Shown: positions 28,781 through 38,662, counted from the first letter of the stretch. The stretch is 64,000 nucleotides of DNA from JAKVCB01 sp965243695 (GCA_965243695.1 CBDEWC010000009.1:1-64000), one strand, 5' to 3'. A program made the numbers and translations. Notes: a model not told the origin generated them from the letters alone.

Positions 28781-29158
28781 ATGCCAATTCACCATTTCAC
28801 TCTGGCAACGCGAGACCTGGAAACCTCCTCTCGGTTTTACCAGGCTGTTTTCGATTGGCAGATCGTCGAGCGACCAGGCAATATTCCGATGGGTGGTGTC
28901 TGGCTGTCGATCCCCGGGGGCCAGCAGTTGCATCTTACGGAGGTCCCTGATTTTCAGCCGTCGAAATTTGAGGATGAGTTTGGGAGGCACGTGGCACTAT
29001 GCGTGACCGATGCAGAGTTAGATGAAGTTCGAGCGAGGCTGATCAAGCAAGGTGCAGAAATCATTCCTCCCAAGCGGGATACGCCTCACCGACGGTTCTT
29101 TTTTCAGGACCCGGACGGATACATCCTTGAAGTGATGGGCACGGTTGCGGCTGAGTGA
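28781..29158 (+). CDS. VOC (glyoxalase/bleomycin-resistance) family protein
   Basis: 125 aa from the ATG at 28781, with AGGAGA 10 bp upstream. Paired beta-alpha-beta-beta-beta units: IHHFTLATRDLETSSRFY at the start and FFFQDPDGYILEVM at the end, with metal ligands probably His4/His5, a middle His and the Glu in LEV. Metal-dependent lyase, isomerase or dioxygenase; substrate unknown. Confidence 0.85.
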   Translation: MPIHHFTLATRDLETSSRFYQAVFDWQIVERPGNIPMGGVWLSIPGGQQLHLTEVPDFQPSKFEDEFGRHVALCVTDAELDEVRARLIKQGAEIIPPKRDTPHRRFFFQDPDGYILEVMGTVAAE

Positions 29159-29733
29159 TTTTGGAGGATTGGGCGTCTGGGCGTAGCGGTTGCAGCGGGC
29201 TGTTTGGATGTCACTCGTATTTCCGCAACGTCCTCCGGTGATAATGTTTGCGAACAGTATGTCAACCTGATTGCACCACCAGCCGAAGGTAGGCTAAAGG
29301 AGAAAGATTCAGGGGTGGTTTGGTGGTGCGTAGCCGGTCACTGTAGCCTGTTGGCGTGTTTTGTTCAGATGGTGTTGGCAATCCGCAATCTGTGCCCTGC
29401 CCCGGGAAGATGATTTGTGAGACTAGGGTCATGCTTGCCCTGCCAGAAGATCCTTTCGCGGTGGCCAGGTTCCCCGGCGTTCTCTTGGCGGCCATCAGTC
29501 GTAGGGCGGCGAACAGAATGGCAAGCTTGTCTGGCTGCCACTCCAGGCCAATTGGGGTTTGGGCGTTGCACGTAGTGGTTGTTGCGGGGAGAGTTTTATC
29601 GTCGAGATCAATGATCTGGATAACTCGATGGTTTGTCCCGCAACTCGAAATTATGGTTCGGGGTTTCTTAAAAATCCAAAAGCACCGCACCGGCCTGGTC
29701 GAGATCGCTTTCTAAAATGGAGCCGACGGGTGC
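29159..29733. other. Intergenic, 575 bp, no gene recognised
   Basis: Lies between the VOC gene and the convergent SDR gene. All frames read as noise, with no family motifs, and no strong terminator was found. Confidence 0.45.
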
Positions 29734-30537
29734 TTACGCTCCGGGAGGGTCGTTCAGGGCGGCCAGGTCCGCCTGGTTGCCAAAGAACAGGGGGCGCAGG
29801 GAAACCCCTCCGTCAACGAGCAGTTCGGCGCCCGTGATATAGCCACCAACCTGATCGGAAAGCAAGAGGGCTGCAGCGGTGCCGCACTCAAACGTTTCGC
29901 CTGCCCGCCCCAGTGGGATTTCCTGCATCAACTGGTCTTCAACTTGATCAGGGATATCGGCGGTCAGCCGAGTTCGGTAATACCCGGGGATCAGCAAATT
30001 GCAGCGAATGTTGTGGGGGGCCAGTTCGATCGCCAGGCTTTGCATGATGGGACGTAACCCGTATTTGGAGATCCGATAGACGATTTCTGTGGGGCCTGGG
30101 GTGAACATCGACGTGCTGCCAACAATGAGGATGGCGCCACTTTTGCGAGGGATCATGTGCCTGGCCGCTTCGCGGCACGCAAACAGGCATCCCGTGAGGT
30201 TGGTTCCAATAACCGCATCGTACTGTGGGCGATCGATCTGAGTGATCGGCTTATGAATTGCCCGGGCGGCGTTATTGATAAACAAATCGAGGTGTCCAAA
30301 GGTGTCGATTGCCTCGCAAAACATTGCGGCGACATCGGATTCGCAAGTCACATCTGCTGCAATCCCCAGGGCGTTGCTGCCCTGCGATTTAAGCTGGTCA
30401 ACCACAGCCTGGTCGGGCTTGCGACTGGCGACTGCAACATCCACCCCTTCAGAAGCCAGAACCTGAGCAATGCCGAGCCCAATCCCGCTGGAGCCACCAG
30501 TGATCAAAGCGGTTTTTCCGCGAAGTCCGGTATCCAT
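29734..30537 (-). CDS. SDR-family oxidoreductase
   Basis: 267 aa from the ATG at 30537 (MDTGLRGKTALITGG); an ATG three codons upstream (30546) is an alternative, and the frame's longer extension is not protein-like. GGSSGIGLG loop, NNAAR, catalytic Ser in GSTSM, and YRISKYG: Tyr and Lys of the active site are present. The C-terminal GGYITGAELLVDGGVSL is standard. Substrate unknown. It is divergent from the sugar ABC transporter operon 226 bp away and may act on a sugar or sugar acid. Confidence 0.87.
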   Translation of the reverse strand: MDTGLRGKTALITGGSSGIGLGIAQVLASEGVDVAVASRKPDQAVVDQLKSQGSNALGIAADVTCESDVAAMFCEAIDTFGHLDLFINNAARAIHKPITQIDRPQYDAVIGTNLTGCLFACREAARHMIPRKSGAILIVGSTSMFTPGPTEIVYRISKYGLRPIMQSLAIELAPHNIRCNLLIPGYYRTRLTADIPDQVEDQLMQEIPLGRAGETFECGTAAALLLSDQVGGYITGAELLVDGGVSLRPLFFGNQADLAALNDPPGA

Positions 30538-30762
30538 AAAGACCATTTGTTCCAGAAGAAAAGCAATGAGGCCGTGTTGCTGCCTGTTGTGAGGTTCCAA
30601 TTCGCCCCTGTTTAGGTTGGTCAACGTGGTTTGCAAGCGTAGTCCGGTGGCAGGCAATTTGCAAGCCAGTCTCTTGGCAGGATGGCCGGCTCAAGTTAAC
30701 GTGAACAGGTCATGGTTGGCGATCTCTGCAAAAATTTCACAACCGGAAGGGAAGGTCATTGA

Positions 30763-31815
30763 ATGGGGGACGCAAAAAACGGGCTCGTTTGTCGGGATGG
30801 ATATGGGAAGATTGTGTTTGGGCTGGTACTGGGTTGCCTGGTAGGAATGGTCGTGGTGACTGGGTGTCGTCGGGGTGGGAATGCCGGAGTGTCAAAGCCG
30901 CGGTTCGCCTTTGTCGTGAATGTGCCGACGGACCGTTTCTGGGATATTGCCTATGCAGGTTGTTTGAAGGCAGCCTCAGAAGAAGATGTGATTGTTGAGT
31001 TTCACGCGCCCAACGAGGCCACTGCTCAGCAGCAAAAACAGATCGTCGAGGCACTCATGGCCCGCGGCATGGACGGAATGGCCATCTCTCCTCTGAATCC
31101 TGAAAGCCTTGCTCCCCTGATTGATCAAGCAAGCGAAATGTTTCCGGTGGTTTGCCAGGATTCGGATCTCTGTGCCGATCCAAACCACTGCGAGTCGAAA
31201 CGCTTTTGTTACATTGGTACCGATAACGTGCAGTTGGGCCGACACATAGGCGAACTGCTGAAAAAGGCACTTCCAGGTGGGGGGAAAGTTGCGATCTTCG
31301 TTGGGAAACTGGACGTGCAAAATGCCATTGAACGTCAGCGGGGAGTTCTCGAGTCGCTTAAGGGGAGCAACTGTGAGGTGATCGGAACTTTTCTCGATGG
31401 AGGTATACCCTCGGAGGCCAAACGCGTGGCCACCGATGTGCTGGCGAAAAACCCGGATCTTGCTGGGTGTGTCGGTTTGTGGGGGTACAACGCGCCGCAA
31501 GTCGTCAACGCACTGTCAGACAGTCCCGAGCGCAATGTTGTTGTGGTTGGGTCTGACGAATCGGTAGAAACCGTGGCTGCGGTAGCAGACCGGACCCAAT
31601 ACGCCGCAGTGGCTCAGCGGCCGTATGAATTTGGATACAAGTCGATCAAAATATTGGCGCAATTGACCCGCGGTGAATCGGTGGATCTTCCAGAAAACAA
31701 GCAGGTATTTGTCCCCACTTACAACATCGTGCCTGACAATGTTGAGCAGGTGGATAAGGAAATCCGGCAGAAACTTGAGCTTGTGGGTCAGCTGCGCAAG
31801 GATTACGGAAGATAG
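30763..31815 (+). CDS. Sugar ABC transporter substrate-binding lipoprotein (RbsB type)
   Basis: 350 aa with an N-terminal hydrophobic stretch ending in the lipobox VVTGC (about residues 31-35). The periplasmic-binding-protein 1 fold opens with FAFVVNVPTDRFWDIAYAG, then QIVEALMARGMDGMAISPLNP and the CYIGTDNVQLGRHIGELL segment. It delivers a sugar to the ATPase and permease that follow. First gene of a three-gene importer operon. Confidence 0.92.
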   Translation: MGDAKNGLVCRDGYGKIVFGLVLGCLVGMVVVTGCRRGGNAGVSKPRFAFVVNVPTDRFWDIAYAGCLKAASEEDVIVEFHAPNEATAQQQKQIVEALMARGMDGMAISPLNPESLAPLIDQASEMFPVVCQDSDLCADPNHCESKRFCYIGTDNVQLGRHIGELLKKALPGGGKVAIFVGKLDVQNAIERQRGVLESLKGSNCEVIGTFLDGGIPSEAKRVATDVLAKNPDLAGCVGLWGYNAPQVVNALSDSPERNVVVVGSDESVETVAAVADRTQYAAVAQRPYEFGYKSIKILAQLTRGESVDLPENKQVFVPTYNIVPDNVEQVDKEIRQKLELVGQLRKDYGR

Positions 31816-31931
31816 GCGTGTGTCAGGTTGGGTGGCTCCACTCGGCGCCAGCTGGAAACTTCTAGCCAACGAATTCGATTGTTTCAAACCACCAGTTTGT
31901 TGAGATAGCCCAACCGGTCTTGCCCTTTTCG

Positions 31932-33449
31932 ATGCCACTACTCTCTCTCAAATCGATTGGCAAAACATTTCCGGGGGTGCGGGCGTTAGAGGACGTGACA
32001 GTTGAGGTCGATGCTGGTGAGATTGTAGCGGTTGTGGGTGAGAACGGTGCTGGCAAGAGTACGCTTCTTCGAGTCCTCGGCGGCATTCATATGGCCGACG
32101 AGGGGGAAATACTGATCGATGGCCAGCACCAGGTTATCCAGAGCGTGCGCCAGTCGATGCAGCATGGTATTCGTTTGATTCATCAGGAACTCAACCTTTG
32201 TGACAATCTTTCGATTGCGGAAAATATCTTTTTGGGACGCCAGCCTTTTCGGGGCCCTCGATGGTTTCCAGTCACCAATGGTCGTCAGATGCACCAACAG
32301 TCGGCGAAACTACTGCGAGATGTAGGACTTGGTGTGTCGACCCATACCCTGGTTCAGATGTTGAGTGTGGGACAACAACAATTGGTGGAGATCGCCAAGG
32401 CACTTTCGGACTCGGCCCGAATTTTGGTGTTCGATGAACCAACCAGCAGCCTGTCGTTGGTAGAAGCCGACCGGTTGCTGGAACTGATTGAGCAATTGCG
32501 CAATCAAGGGGCGGCAATCCTTTACGTGACACACCGTCTGGGGGAGGTTACCCGGCTTGCAGATCGTGTGGTGGTTTTGCGAGACGGACGGCATGTGGGG
32601 ACCCTGCGAGGGGAAGAGATTCAGCGACCCAAGATGATTTCGCTGATGGTTGGTCGGGATGTGCAGCAGTTCTCCGGCAAGCACGATTACTGCCAGGAGC
32701 AGACGACGCCGGCACTTCAGGTGCGCGCACTTGACTATCCGGCCGCAGCGAGTCCGCTTAGCTTTCATATTCAACCCGGAGAGATCGTAGGGTTTGCAGG
32801 ACTCGTTGGCGCCGGTCGTACGGAACTGTCGCAAGTTCTGTTCGGGATCGATCGGTACACGTCCGGCGAGATTTGTGTGGCAGGAAAAAAGGTAGTGATT
32901 CGAAGCCCGGTGGAGGCGATTCAGTTGGGGGTTGCCCTGGTGCCGGAAGATCGCAAGGTTCACGGGTTGGTGTTGCCAATGTCCGTGCAGCGGAACATGA
33001 GCATGGCAGCATTGCCGAGCATTTCTCGACGGGGATGGCTGAATCGTCGTGCAGAACGGGACCTGGCGGTGGATGAAATAAGGGCGTTATCCGTACGGAC
33101 CTCGGGAGTGAATCAGCGAGTGTCCCAACTCAGCGGGGGGAATCAGCAGAAAGTGGTTTTGGGCAAATGGCTTGCGATGAGGCCCAGGATATTGATCCTG
33201 GATGAACCGACCCGTGGAGTCGACGTTGGCGCGAAGAGCGAAATTTATCGTTTGATTTTCGACTTTGCGGCACAGGGTGTTGCCGTCATGATGATCAGTA
33301 GCGAAATGGAAGAGATTGTCGGCATCGCCGATCGGGTTGTGGTGATGCAGGAGGGCCGTATTGCAGGAGAGCTTTCAGGAGACGGAGTTTCCGAAGAAAA
33401 AATCATGGCGCTGGCCCTTGGGGAAGTGTCAAGTCAGGTAGCCGGATGA
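31932..33449 (+). CDS. Sugar ABC transporter ATPase, two-domain (RbsA/MglA type)
   Basis: 505 aa from the ATG at 31932; an upstream TTG at 31920 is less likely. Two fused ATPase domains: the first has Walker A GENGAGKST, signature SVGQQQLVEIAKAL and Walker B LVFDEPTSSL; the second has the degenerate GLVGAGRTE loop normal for the family, SGGNQQKVVLGKW and LILDEPTRGVDVG. It overlaps the permease by ATGA, which indicates translational coupling. Confidence 0.94.
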   Translation: MPLLSLKSIGKTFPGVRALEDVTVEVDAGEIVAVVGENGAGKSTLLRVLGGIHMADEGEILIDGQHQVIQSVRQSMQHGIRLIHQELNLCDNLSIAENIFLGRQPFRGPRWFPVTNGRQMHQQSAKLLRDVGLGVSTHTLVQMLSVGQQQLVEIAKALSDSARILVFDEPTSSLSLVEADRLLELIEQLRNQGAAILYVTHRLGEVTRLADRVVVLRDGRHVGTLRGEEIQRPKMISLMVGRDVQQFSGKHDYCQEQTTPALQVRALDYPAAASPLSFHIQPGEIVGFAGLVGAGRTELSQVLFGIDRYTSGEICVAGKKVVIRSPVEAIQLGVALVPEDRKVHGLVLPMSVQRNMSMAALPSISRRGWLNRRAERDLAVDEIRALSVRTSGVNQRVSQLSGGNQQKVVLGKWLAMRPRILILDEPTRGVDVGAKSEIYRLIFDFAAQGVAVMMISSEMEEIVGIADRVVVMQEGRIAGELSGDGVSEEKIMALALGEVSSQVAG

Positions 33450-34492
33450 AGGTAAAAGCACCAGTAGAATCTATGGATATCCCAGGCCAGCCGGGGAGGC
33501 ATTGGCAGGTTGATGAAGTGACGATTCAGGTGATGGTCATGTCGTCGCTGTTGGTCATGGTTGTTCTGTTGACGGGTTGGTACGATCCGAACTTTTTCTC
33601 TGCGTTCAGTATTCGCAGTGTACTGCGCGATACGGCAACCTGGAGCCTGTTTGCGTTGGGGCAGGCTGTGGTGATCATTAGTGGGGGAATTGACCTGTCA
33701 GTGGGGTCGCTGATGTGTTTTTTGGGGGTGTTTGCGCTGCTGTTACTGGGACCTATTCCTTGGCCTTTGTCCCTATTGCTGGGTCCTGGTCCTCTGCCCT
33801 TGTGGCAGATAATCCCCCTTGTGATTCTGCTTGCCATTGCGGTGGGTGTTTGGCATGGGCAACTTGTGTGCCGGCTTGGATTGCAGCCGTTTTTGGTAAC
33901 GCTCTGCAGTCTGTTAACCCTTCGCGGCTTGGCGCGCGTGATTACGCACGACAAGACGGTTTCTTTTAGTGCCAAAGAGGTCCCCTTGCTGCACGAACTT
34001 GGTTCGGGGGCCTGGCTTGGTATTCCCGTACCCGTTTATATCCTGATTGGAGTCATGATCCCGTTGGGATTGTTTATGCACGGCACGGTTCCAGGCCGGT
34101 ACCTGTATGCGATTGGTTACAATGTTGAAGCAGCCAGATTTAGCGGTGTACGGGTGAACCTGCTACGGACAGTAAGTTACATGATCTGTGGGTTTTTGAC
34201 GGCCTTGGCCGCCTTGCTGGAGGCCGGAGATGTCAAGAGTGTGCCGCCCTCCAGTGCTGGCATGGCCTACGAGATGTACGGTATTACCGGAGCCGTGCTG
34301 GGTGGGTGTGCTCTTCGCGGTGGCCAGGGATCTTTGATTGGAGTCGTCGTCGGAATGGGCATCCTGCGGGTGATCAAGTCGGCTGTCGTATTTCTGGGGA
34401 TTAGTACCTACTGGACATTTACCGTGACGGGCCTGGTGCTACTTGCTGCTGTTATCGCCGACTCCGTGATCCGCCGCAGGAAGATGGGTTGA
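33446..34492 (+). CDS. Sugar ABC transporter permease (RbsC type)
   Basis: 348 aa with eight to ten hydrophobic helices. The family hallmark GGIDLSVGSLM sits near residues 75-85, and the second conserved block GAVLGGCALRGGQGSLIG near 285. The start ATG lies inside the stop of the ATPase gene. With the binding protein and ATPase it forms a complete CUT2-type importer for a pentose, hexose or inositol-like sugar; specificity is not readable. Confidence 0.93.
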   Translation: MKVKAPVESMDIPGQPGRHWQVDEVTIQVMVMSSLLVMVVLLTGWYDPNFFSAFSIRSVLRDTATWSLFALGQAVVIISGGIDLSVGSLMCFLGVFALLLLGPIPWPLSLLLGPGPLPLWQIIPLVILLAIAVGVWHGQLVCRLGLQPFLVTLCSLLTLRGLARVITHDKTVSFSAKEVPLLHELGSGAWLGIPVPVYILIGVMIPLGLFMHGTVPGRYLYAIGYNVEAARFSGVRVNLLRTVSYMICGFLTALAALLEAGDVKSVPPSSAGMAYEMYGITGAVLGGCALRGGQGSLIGVVVGMGILRVIKSAVVFLGISTYWTFTVTGLVLLAAVIADSVIRRRKMG

Positions 34493-34567
34493 CGCGGTTT
34501 CGAGGCCGGCCGCAGGCCACTTGCAGATAAGACAACACGCGGTTGTGGGTCAGCAGAGACAGTCGAG

Positions 34568-35068
34568 TCAGGAAAGTACGATTTCAACCCGCTCGGAGAG
34601 TTCCTTCACATCGACATCATCGTGTTCGGTGTCGCGCCGTAGATTGACCAGTTGGGTAGCCGTTGGGGTGATTGGAAAGGCTGGCCAGTGCCAGGCGCCT
34701 CGATGGACCACGAAGCCAACGATGTTGTCCATTTTAAACGCCACGACCTTGTCGGGCTGAGGGACTTCAGCATCATCGTCGGGATCGTGGTATTCGGCAA
34801 AGCAGGCGACACATTCACCTGAAACGGGCACAAACCATTCTTTGGCCTTCTGGTGGCGTTCCATCTGGGTAAGCACCATCTCCCGTCGCTTTTCGGTTAA
34901 AAGCCCGATCGTGCGCGGAATGTCCGGTTCAAATTCGACCATCTTCTCCCAGTAGACGAGCGCCTCGTTGTCGGCCAATGGCTCCTGATCTGGTTCGATA
35001 CGGATGAGTGTTCCGTATTTGCTGAAGGCCTCTTCGGTTAGTGGTTGGACTGCGATTTGTTGGGTCAT
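34568..35068 (-). CDS. Ureidoglycolate lyase (AllA)-like protein
   Basis: 166 aa. It matches the small cupin-like AllA fold: an N-terminal PLTEEAFSKYGTLI segment, ERHQKAKEWFVPVSG with a conserved His, and VGFVVHRGAWHWPAFPI with the paired His. AllA splits ureidoglycolate to glyoxylate and urea, but many homologues act on other ureido- or acyl compounds. No allantoinase or allantoicase is in the window, so the purine role is uncertain. Confidence 0.8.
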   Translation of the reverse strand: MTQQIAVQPLTEEAFSKYGTLIRIEPDQEPLADNEALVYWEKMVEFEPDIPRTIGLLTEKRREMVLTQMERHQKAKEWFVPVSGECVACFAEYHDPDDDAEVPQPDKVVAFKMDNIVGFVVHRGAWHWPAFPITPTATQLVNLRRDTEHDDVDVKELSERVEIVLS

Positions 35069-35124
35069 GAAAATAAAATCTCGCTAGAGTCCAGTTTTCC
35101 AAAAGATGCTTCAAGTTGTATTTC

Positions 35125-35919
35125 TTATTCAGAAGGTTCGTCCTGCAAGGAAGATAAGTAATCTTTTTCCCACATAAATTCGTTGCCTTCAAAGAAGGTA
35201 TCTGGCAGTACAAAGTCGGCCAGTTTACGGAGTGCACGGTCGATGTGCTTCTGGCCATTTCGCAAGATAAATACGCTGTGGCCAGGCAGTAGGATATCGA
35301 TTCCCTGATTGGCCAGTTTGGGCATGTCGTTACGGTAGTCTTCGAGACTTGAGCCGGGAGCGTTGGTAATGCCGAGGCTGCCGGCATAGAAAACGACATC
35401 GCCGGTCAACATGAACCGTCTCCCATCCATTTCCCACACAAAGACGGTTGAGTCTTTGGTATGTCCCTTGACTCCAATGGCCTGGAGTTGAAGTTTGCCA
35501 AGTTGGATTTGGTCTCCATCGCTAAAGGTGTAATCTGGAATACATGCCTGCGGTTGAAGGTTGGCTGGATAACGCCCAAATTTGAAGTTTTGTTCGATGG
35601 TGATGTCTTCTTCGAGGTGCTCCATCCAGTAGCGGCCATCCGCTGGGGCCCACACTTCAGCTCCTGTTTCATGGCGAAGCCGAGGGGCGCCGCCCCAGTG
35701 TCCCAAGTGCGCGTGCGTAAGGAGAATATGTGTGAGTTGTTTGGGCTTGAATCCAGCACGACCAATATTTTCGAGAATGTCGTTCGTGCCCAGGCCTGTT
35801 CCCGTGTCAACCAGCACGAGGGAATCTCCACCATCGATAAGATAGCAGTTGCAGTCGAGTAAATGGCTAATTCCGAACTGTTCGGAGCCTACAAGATAAA
35901 GATGGTTTGTAATTTGCAT
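35125..35919 (-). CDS. MBL-fold metallo-hydrolase with altered metal motif
   Basis: 264 aa from the ATG at 35919 (MQITNHLYLVG); an in-frame ATG at 35943 adds eight residues. The fold is clear: LVLVDTGTG, then THAHLGHWGG at 68-76 and later HTKDSTVF and LTGDVVF. The canonical HxHxDH motif reads HAHLGH, with Gly73 in place of the metal-ligand Asp. Activity may depend on one metal only or be lost. It ends 56 bp before the AllA-like gene on the same strand, suggesting one transcript. Confidence 0.88.
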   Translation of the reverse strand: MQITNHLYLVGSEQFGISHLLDCNCYLIDGGDSLVLVDTGTGLGTNDILENIGRAGFKPKQLTHILLTHAHLGHWGGAPRLRHETGAEVWAPADGRYWMEHLEEDITIEQNFKFGRYPANLQPQACIPDYTFSDGDQIQLGKLQLQAIGVKGHTKDSTVFVWEMDGRRFMLTGDVVFYAGSLGITNAPGSSLEDYRNDMPKLANQGIDILLPGHSVFILRNGQKHIDRALRKLADFVLPDTFFEGNEFMWEKDYLSSLQDEPSE

Positions 35920-36006
35920 GGTGAGTTCTTCAGTTGGGGCCATGAAATTGCCAGTCCGTTTTCACGCGCCTTTGGGCAAACCGACAGGATCGGTTTCTTC
36001 GGGCCA

Positions 36007-36426
36007 CTATACAACCTCAGGGACCCGGTGGGCGTAAATTTTTGCAATCTCAAAGATCCAGCCTCCGGGCGCTTTAAAAAAGGCTACCTTGCGATCTCCA
36101 AAACCGGCGGAGATTTCAATTGGCTCTCGAATGGCGATAGCACCGGCCTGGATAGAGTTGGCCACATCGCTGTCAAAATCGTCACTTAGGTAAACCAGGT
36201 GCACCGGACCGTAGGGAAGGTCTAGTCCTAGTTCGTCTTCGTAAACCATGCGTTCACCAACGTGCTGATATTTGTCTCCCATTTTTACAAGGGGGATACG
36301 GTAATCAATGCCGTCGACCCTAAATGTTTCGTCAAGGACAATTTCGTTACCCAGGTCGCAATGGAACTTCAGTTCCCGCTCGAGGTCGGGTACCTTGATG
36401 CCGACGTTCCAAAGTCCGGTTAGCAT
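36007..36426 (-). CDS. VOC family protein
   Basis: 139 aa, started by an ATG at 36426. It opens LWNVGIKVPDLERELKFHCDLG and closes FFKAPGGWIFEIAKIYA, the two typical VOC half-motifs; likely ligands are a His near the middle (GPVHLVYL) and the Glu in FEI. Probably the first gene of a minus-strand group with the MBL and AllA-like genes. Substrate unknown. Confidence 0.83.
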   Translation of the reverse strand: MLTGLWNVGIKVPDLERELKFHCDLGNEIVLDETFRVDGIDYRIPLVKMGDKYQHVGERMVYEDELGLDLPYGPVHLVYLSDDFDSDVANSIQAGAIAIREPIEISAGFGDRKVAFFKAPGGWIFEIAKIYAHRVPEVV

Positions 36427-36731
36427 GGCAATGGTGTTCCTAGGTATTGAAAGTTTTTGATGGGTTGGCGGGTTAAGCCTGCCGTCGAAGGCAGCTGTTC
36501 ATGACGAACCGCAAGGGTGTATCTCACGCGGGTAACTTTTGTATTTCTCCGCAGTTGGTGTGTGAGGCCCATGCGACAGGTTCCCTGTAAGGTCGGTAGG
36601 CGTGTGGAATAGGATCTGCTTGACTGGCCACGCAAAGGGTCTTAGGTTAGGGCCTGGCGCCGATTGGCTCAAGTCATGATTTTGAGCCGGCACCGTGTTC
36701 AAGCCGGAATGCTAAACAGCCGTACATTGCC
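36427..36731. other. Intergenic, divergent region
   Basis: About 305 bp between the VOC gene (minus) and the MarC gene (plus). It should hold both promoters; no small gene is seen. Confidence 0.45.
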
Positions 36732-37349
36732 ATGGATACACCGCATGATTTCATCAATACGTTCGTATTTCTAATTGCGGTAATTGATCCGGTTGGTTCT
36801 GTCCCCGTATTTATTGCGGTCACGCGTGGGTACGAAGAGCGAGAGAGGTTGTCGGTAGCCCTTCGGGCCACTCTCATTGCTGCGGCCATCCTGGTGTTTT
36901 TTATTTTTGTCGGTGAATTGCTGCTGAATGCTATTAATGTGCCTCTTTCAGCATTTGAGATTGCCGGGGGGATTGTGCTGTTTCTGTTTGCACTCACCAT
37001 GATTTTTGGTGAAAGTAAACCTGACGAAGAAATCAAAATGGTGAGCAGTGCGAAAGACATGGCGATCTTTCCCATGGCGGTACCCTCGATTGCATCGCCG
37101 GGGGCGATGATGGCTGTTGTCATTCTCACCAAGAATGAACAACACACCATCGCGGATCAGTTGGTAACCACGATGGTGATGTTGAGCGTATTGCTAATTA
37201 CATTTTGCTTGTTGGTGTTAGCCCGATTTGTCCACCGTTGGATTGGCGACTCAGGTGCAAGTATTGTGAGCCGTGTGATGGGGCTGATATTGGCTTCAGT
37301 CGCTGTGGATGCGGTGCTAGATGGAGCGAAGGAATATTTTCACCTGTAA
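36732..37349 (+). CDS. MarC family integral membrane protein (UPF0056)
   Basis: 205 aa with six hydrophobic helices. The opening FLIAVIDPVGSVPVFIAVT is the MarC/SNARE-associated-like signature, and the second half repeats a similar pattern with FPMAVPSIASPGAMMAVV. Function in bacteria is unresolved; an antibiotic role was proposed for MarC and later doubted. Single gene, convergent with the radical SAM gene. Confidence 0.9.
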   Translation: MDTPHDFINTFVFLIAVIDPVGSVPVFIAVTRGYEERERLSVALRATLIAAAILVFFIFVGELLLNAINVPLSAFEIAGGIVLFLFALTMIFGESKPDEEIKMVSSAKDMAIFPMAVPSIASPGAMMAVVILTKNEQHTIADQLVTTMVMLSVLLITFCLLVLARFVHRWIGDSGASIVSRVMGLILASVAVDAVLDGAKEYFHL

Positions 37350-37438
37350 CTTCCGGTAGTCCGCGGTAAGAGGCGGGCAGTCAGAAGGCGCTCTGTTGGG
37401 GACGGCCATTCTGCGTAGCGATGGGGGCCGGTTCGCGA

Positions 37439-38662
37439 TCAGGGGCGGTGCAGAAGCGGGTTGGTTGGTGCGTCGTAGGCACCAAAGTCATTGAAGAAAT
37501 GCCGCTTCGCAAATCGATAGGCCCAGCTTTTCTCGGGTATTTGTTGGTCTGGGTTGTATTGCGACGTGCGCGAGACCATTGCCTCAAGTTCAGGCGTCGC
37601 CGTTTTTCGCGCTGTGGTATCCCGCGCACCGTGCAGGACGGTGAGTTCATGCAAGAGGTCGGGCCGCTCCAGGACGATACATCCACGCGTTGATGAGGCA
37701 GCCAGCTGGCGAAAGTCGCGGAGAAATTCTGACTTCCCAATCGTTTCGGCAAGGGGACGATCGTCATAAATGCTTTCCCGTGCGAATTGTACAATGGGGC
37801 ACGGCTCAATATCTCCCCAGGGGCTGATGTGGTGCGTGAAGCCGGTGGCAGCCGGGCAGAGGGCCTGGCCGTTGTGGTCGTAGTAGGCATCGACGATGCC
37901 AATTGGTTTTTTGCAACGCATGTCAACAACGAAGCGGCGAATGCGAAGCTGTTCCTCTGGTGAGAGAGCCAGTTCCGGAGCTGCATCGGGACCCATCGGG
38001 CGATACGTGTGGTACCACATGTAGAGTACGCCGAGTTCAATGAGGCGGTCGACCCAGGCTTCGTTCACCAGATCGTCCAAATTGGTTTTGCACACGCTGG
38101 TGCAGACGCCCGTGATGATTCGGTGGTTAACTAAATTGCGGATTCCCTCGACGGTTTTGTTGAGGACGTCTGTGCCACCCCGCCGTTGGTTGCTGACGAT
38201 TTCCGTCCCCTCAACGCTGATCAGAGGTGTTACATTTCCGCAGCGGCGCAACTCGGCTGCGACATCGGACGTAATAAAATGTCCGTTGGTAAATACCTGG
38301 AAATACGATTTGGGGTGACGACGAAAGATTTCAAGGATGTCAGCGTGCATGAAGGGTTCGCCCCCCACGATGCCAAAAAAATAGTTTCCTTGTTCGTTGG
38401 CTTCCTGGATGACTTTCGAAAGTGCGTCGACCTCAATTTTTTCCTGTTTGGCAGCAACATCGACCCAACAACCCTGACAGCGAAGGTTGCAACTATTGAT
38501 GATCGAGATGTAGAGAAAAGGGGGGAAAAATTCTCCCCGTTTTAACCGGGCTTTGTGGTGTTGAATGGCCCGCATGCCTTTGTAGCCGAAATTCCACACG
38601 AGCTTCCACAGAAGCCGCTTGTCGGTTTCAGTCAGGAGTCGTTTGGCGTAGCGAAGGACCAT
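37439..38662 (-). CDS. Radical SAM protein
   Basis: 407 aa. The 4Fe-4S cluster motif CNLRCQGC sits near residues 58-65, followed by GGEPFM and ISVEGTEI, normal SAM-binding elements. Further Cys residues (CTSVCK, CPAATG, CPIVQF) suggest an SPASM-like second cluster region. It is two genes away from the PEP-mutase-like gene and close to squalene-hopene cyclase; hopanoid-modifying radical SAM proteins exist (HpnH, HpnJ), but I do not see their specific signatures. Reaction unknown. Confidence 0.87.
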   Translation of the reverse strand: MVLRYAKRLLTETDKRLLWKLVWNFGYKGMRAIQHHKARLKRGEFFPPFLYISIINSCNLRCQGCWVDVAAKQEKIEVDALSKVIQEANEQGNYFFGIVGGEPFMHADILEIFRRHPKSYFQVFTNGHFITSDVAAELRRCGNVTPLISVEGTEIVSNQRRGGTDVLNKTVEGIRNLVNHRIITGVCTSVCKTNLDDLVNEAWVDRLIELGVLYMWYHTYRPMGPDAAPELALSPEEQLRIRRFVVDMRCKKPIGIVDAYYDHNGQALCPAATGFTHHISPWGDIEPCPIVQFARESIYDDRPLAETIGKSEFLRDFRQLAASSTRGCIVLERPDLLHELTVLHGARDTTARKTATPELEAMVSRTSQYNPDQQIPEKSWAYRFAKRHFFNDFGAYDAPTNPLLHRP

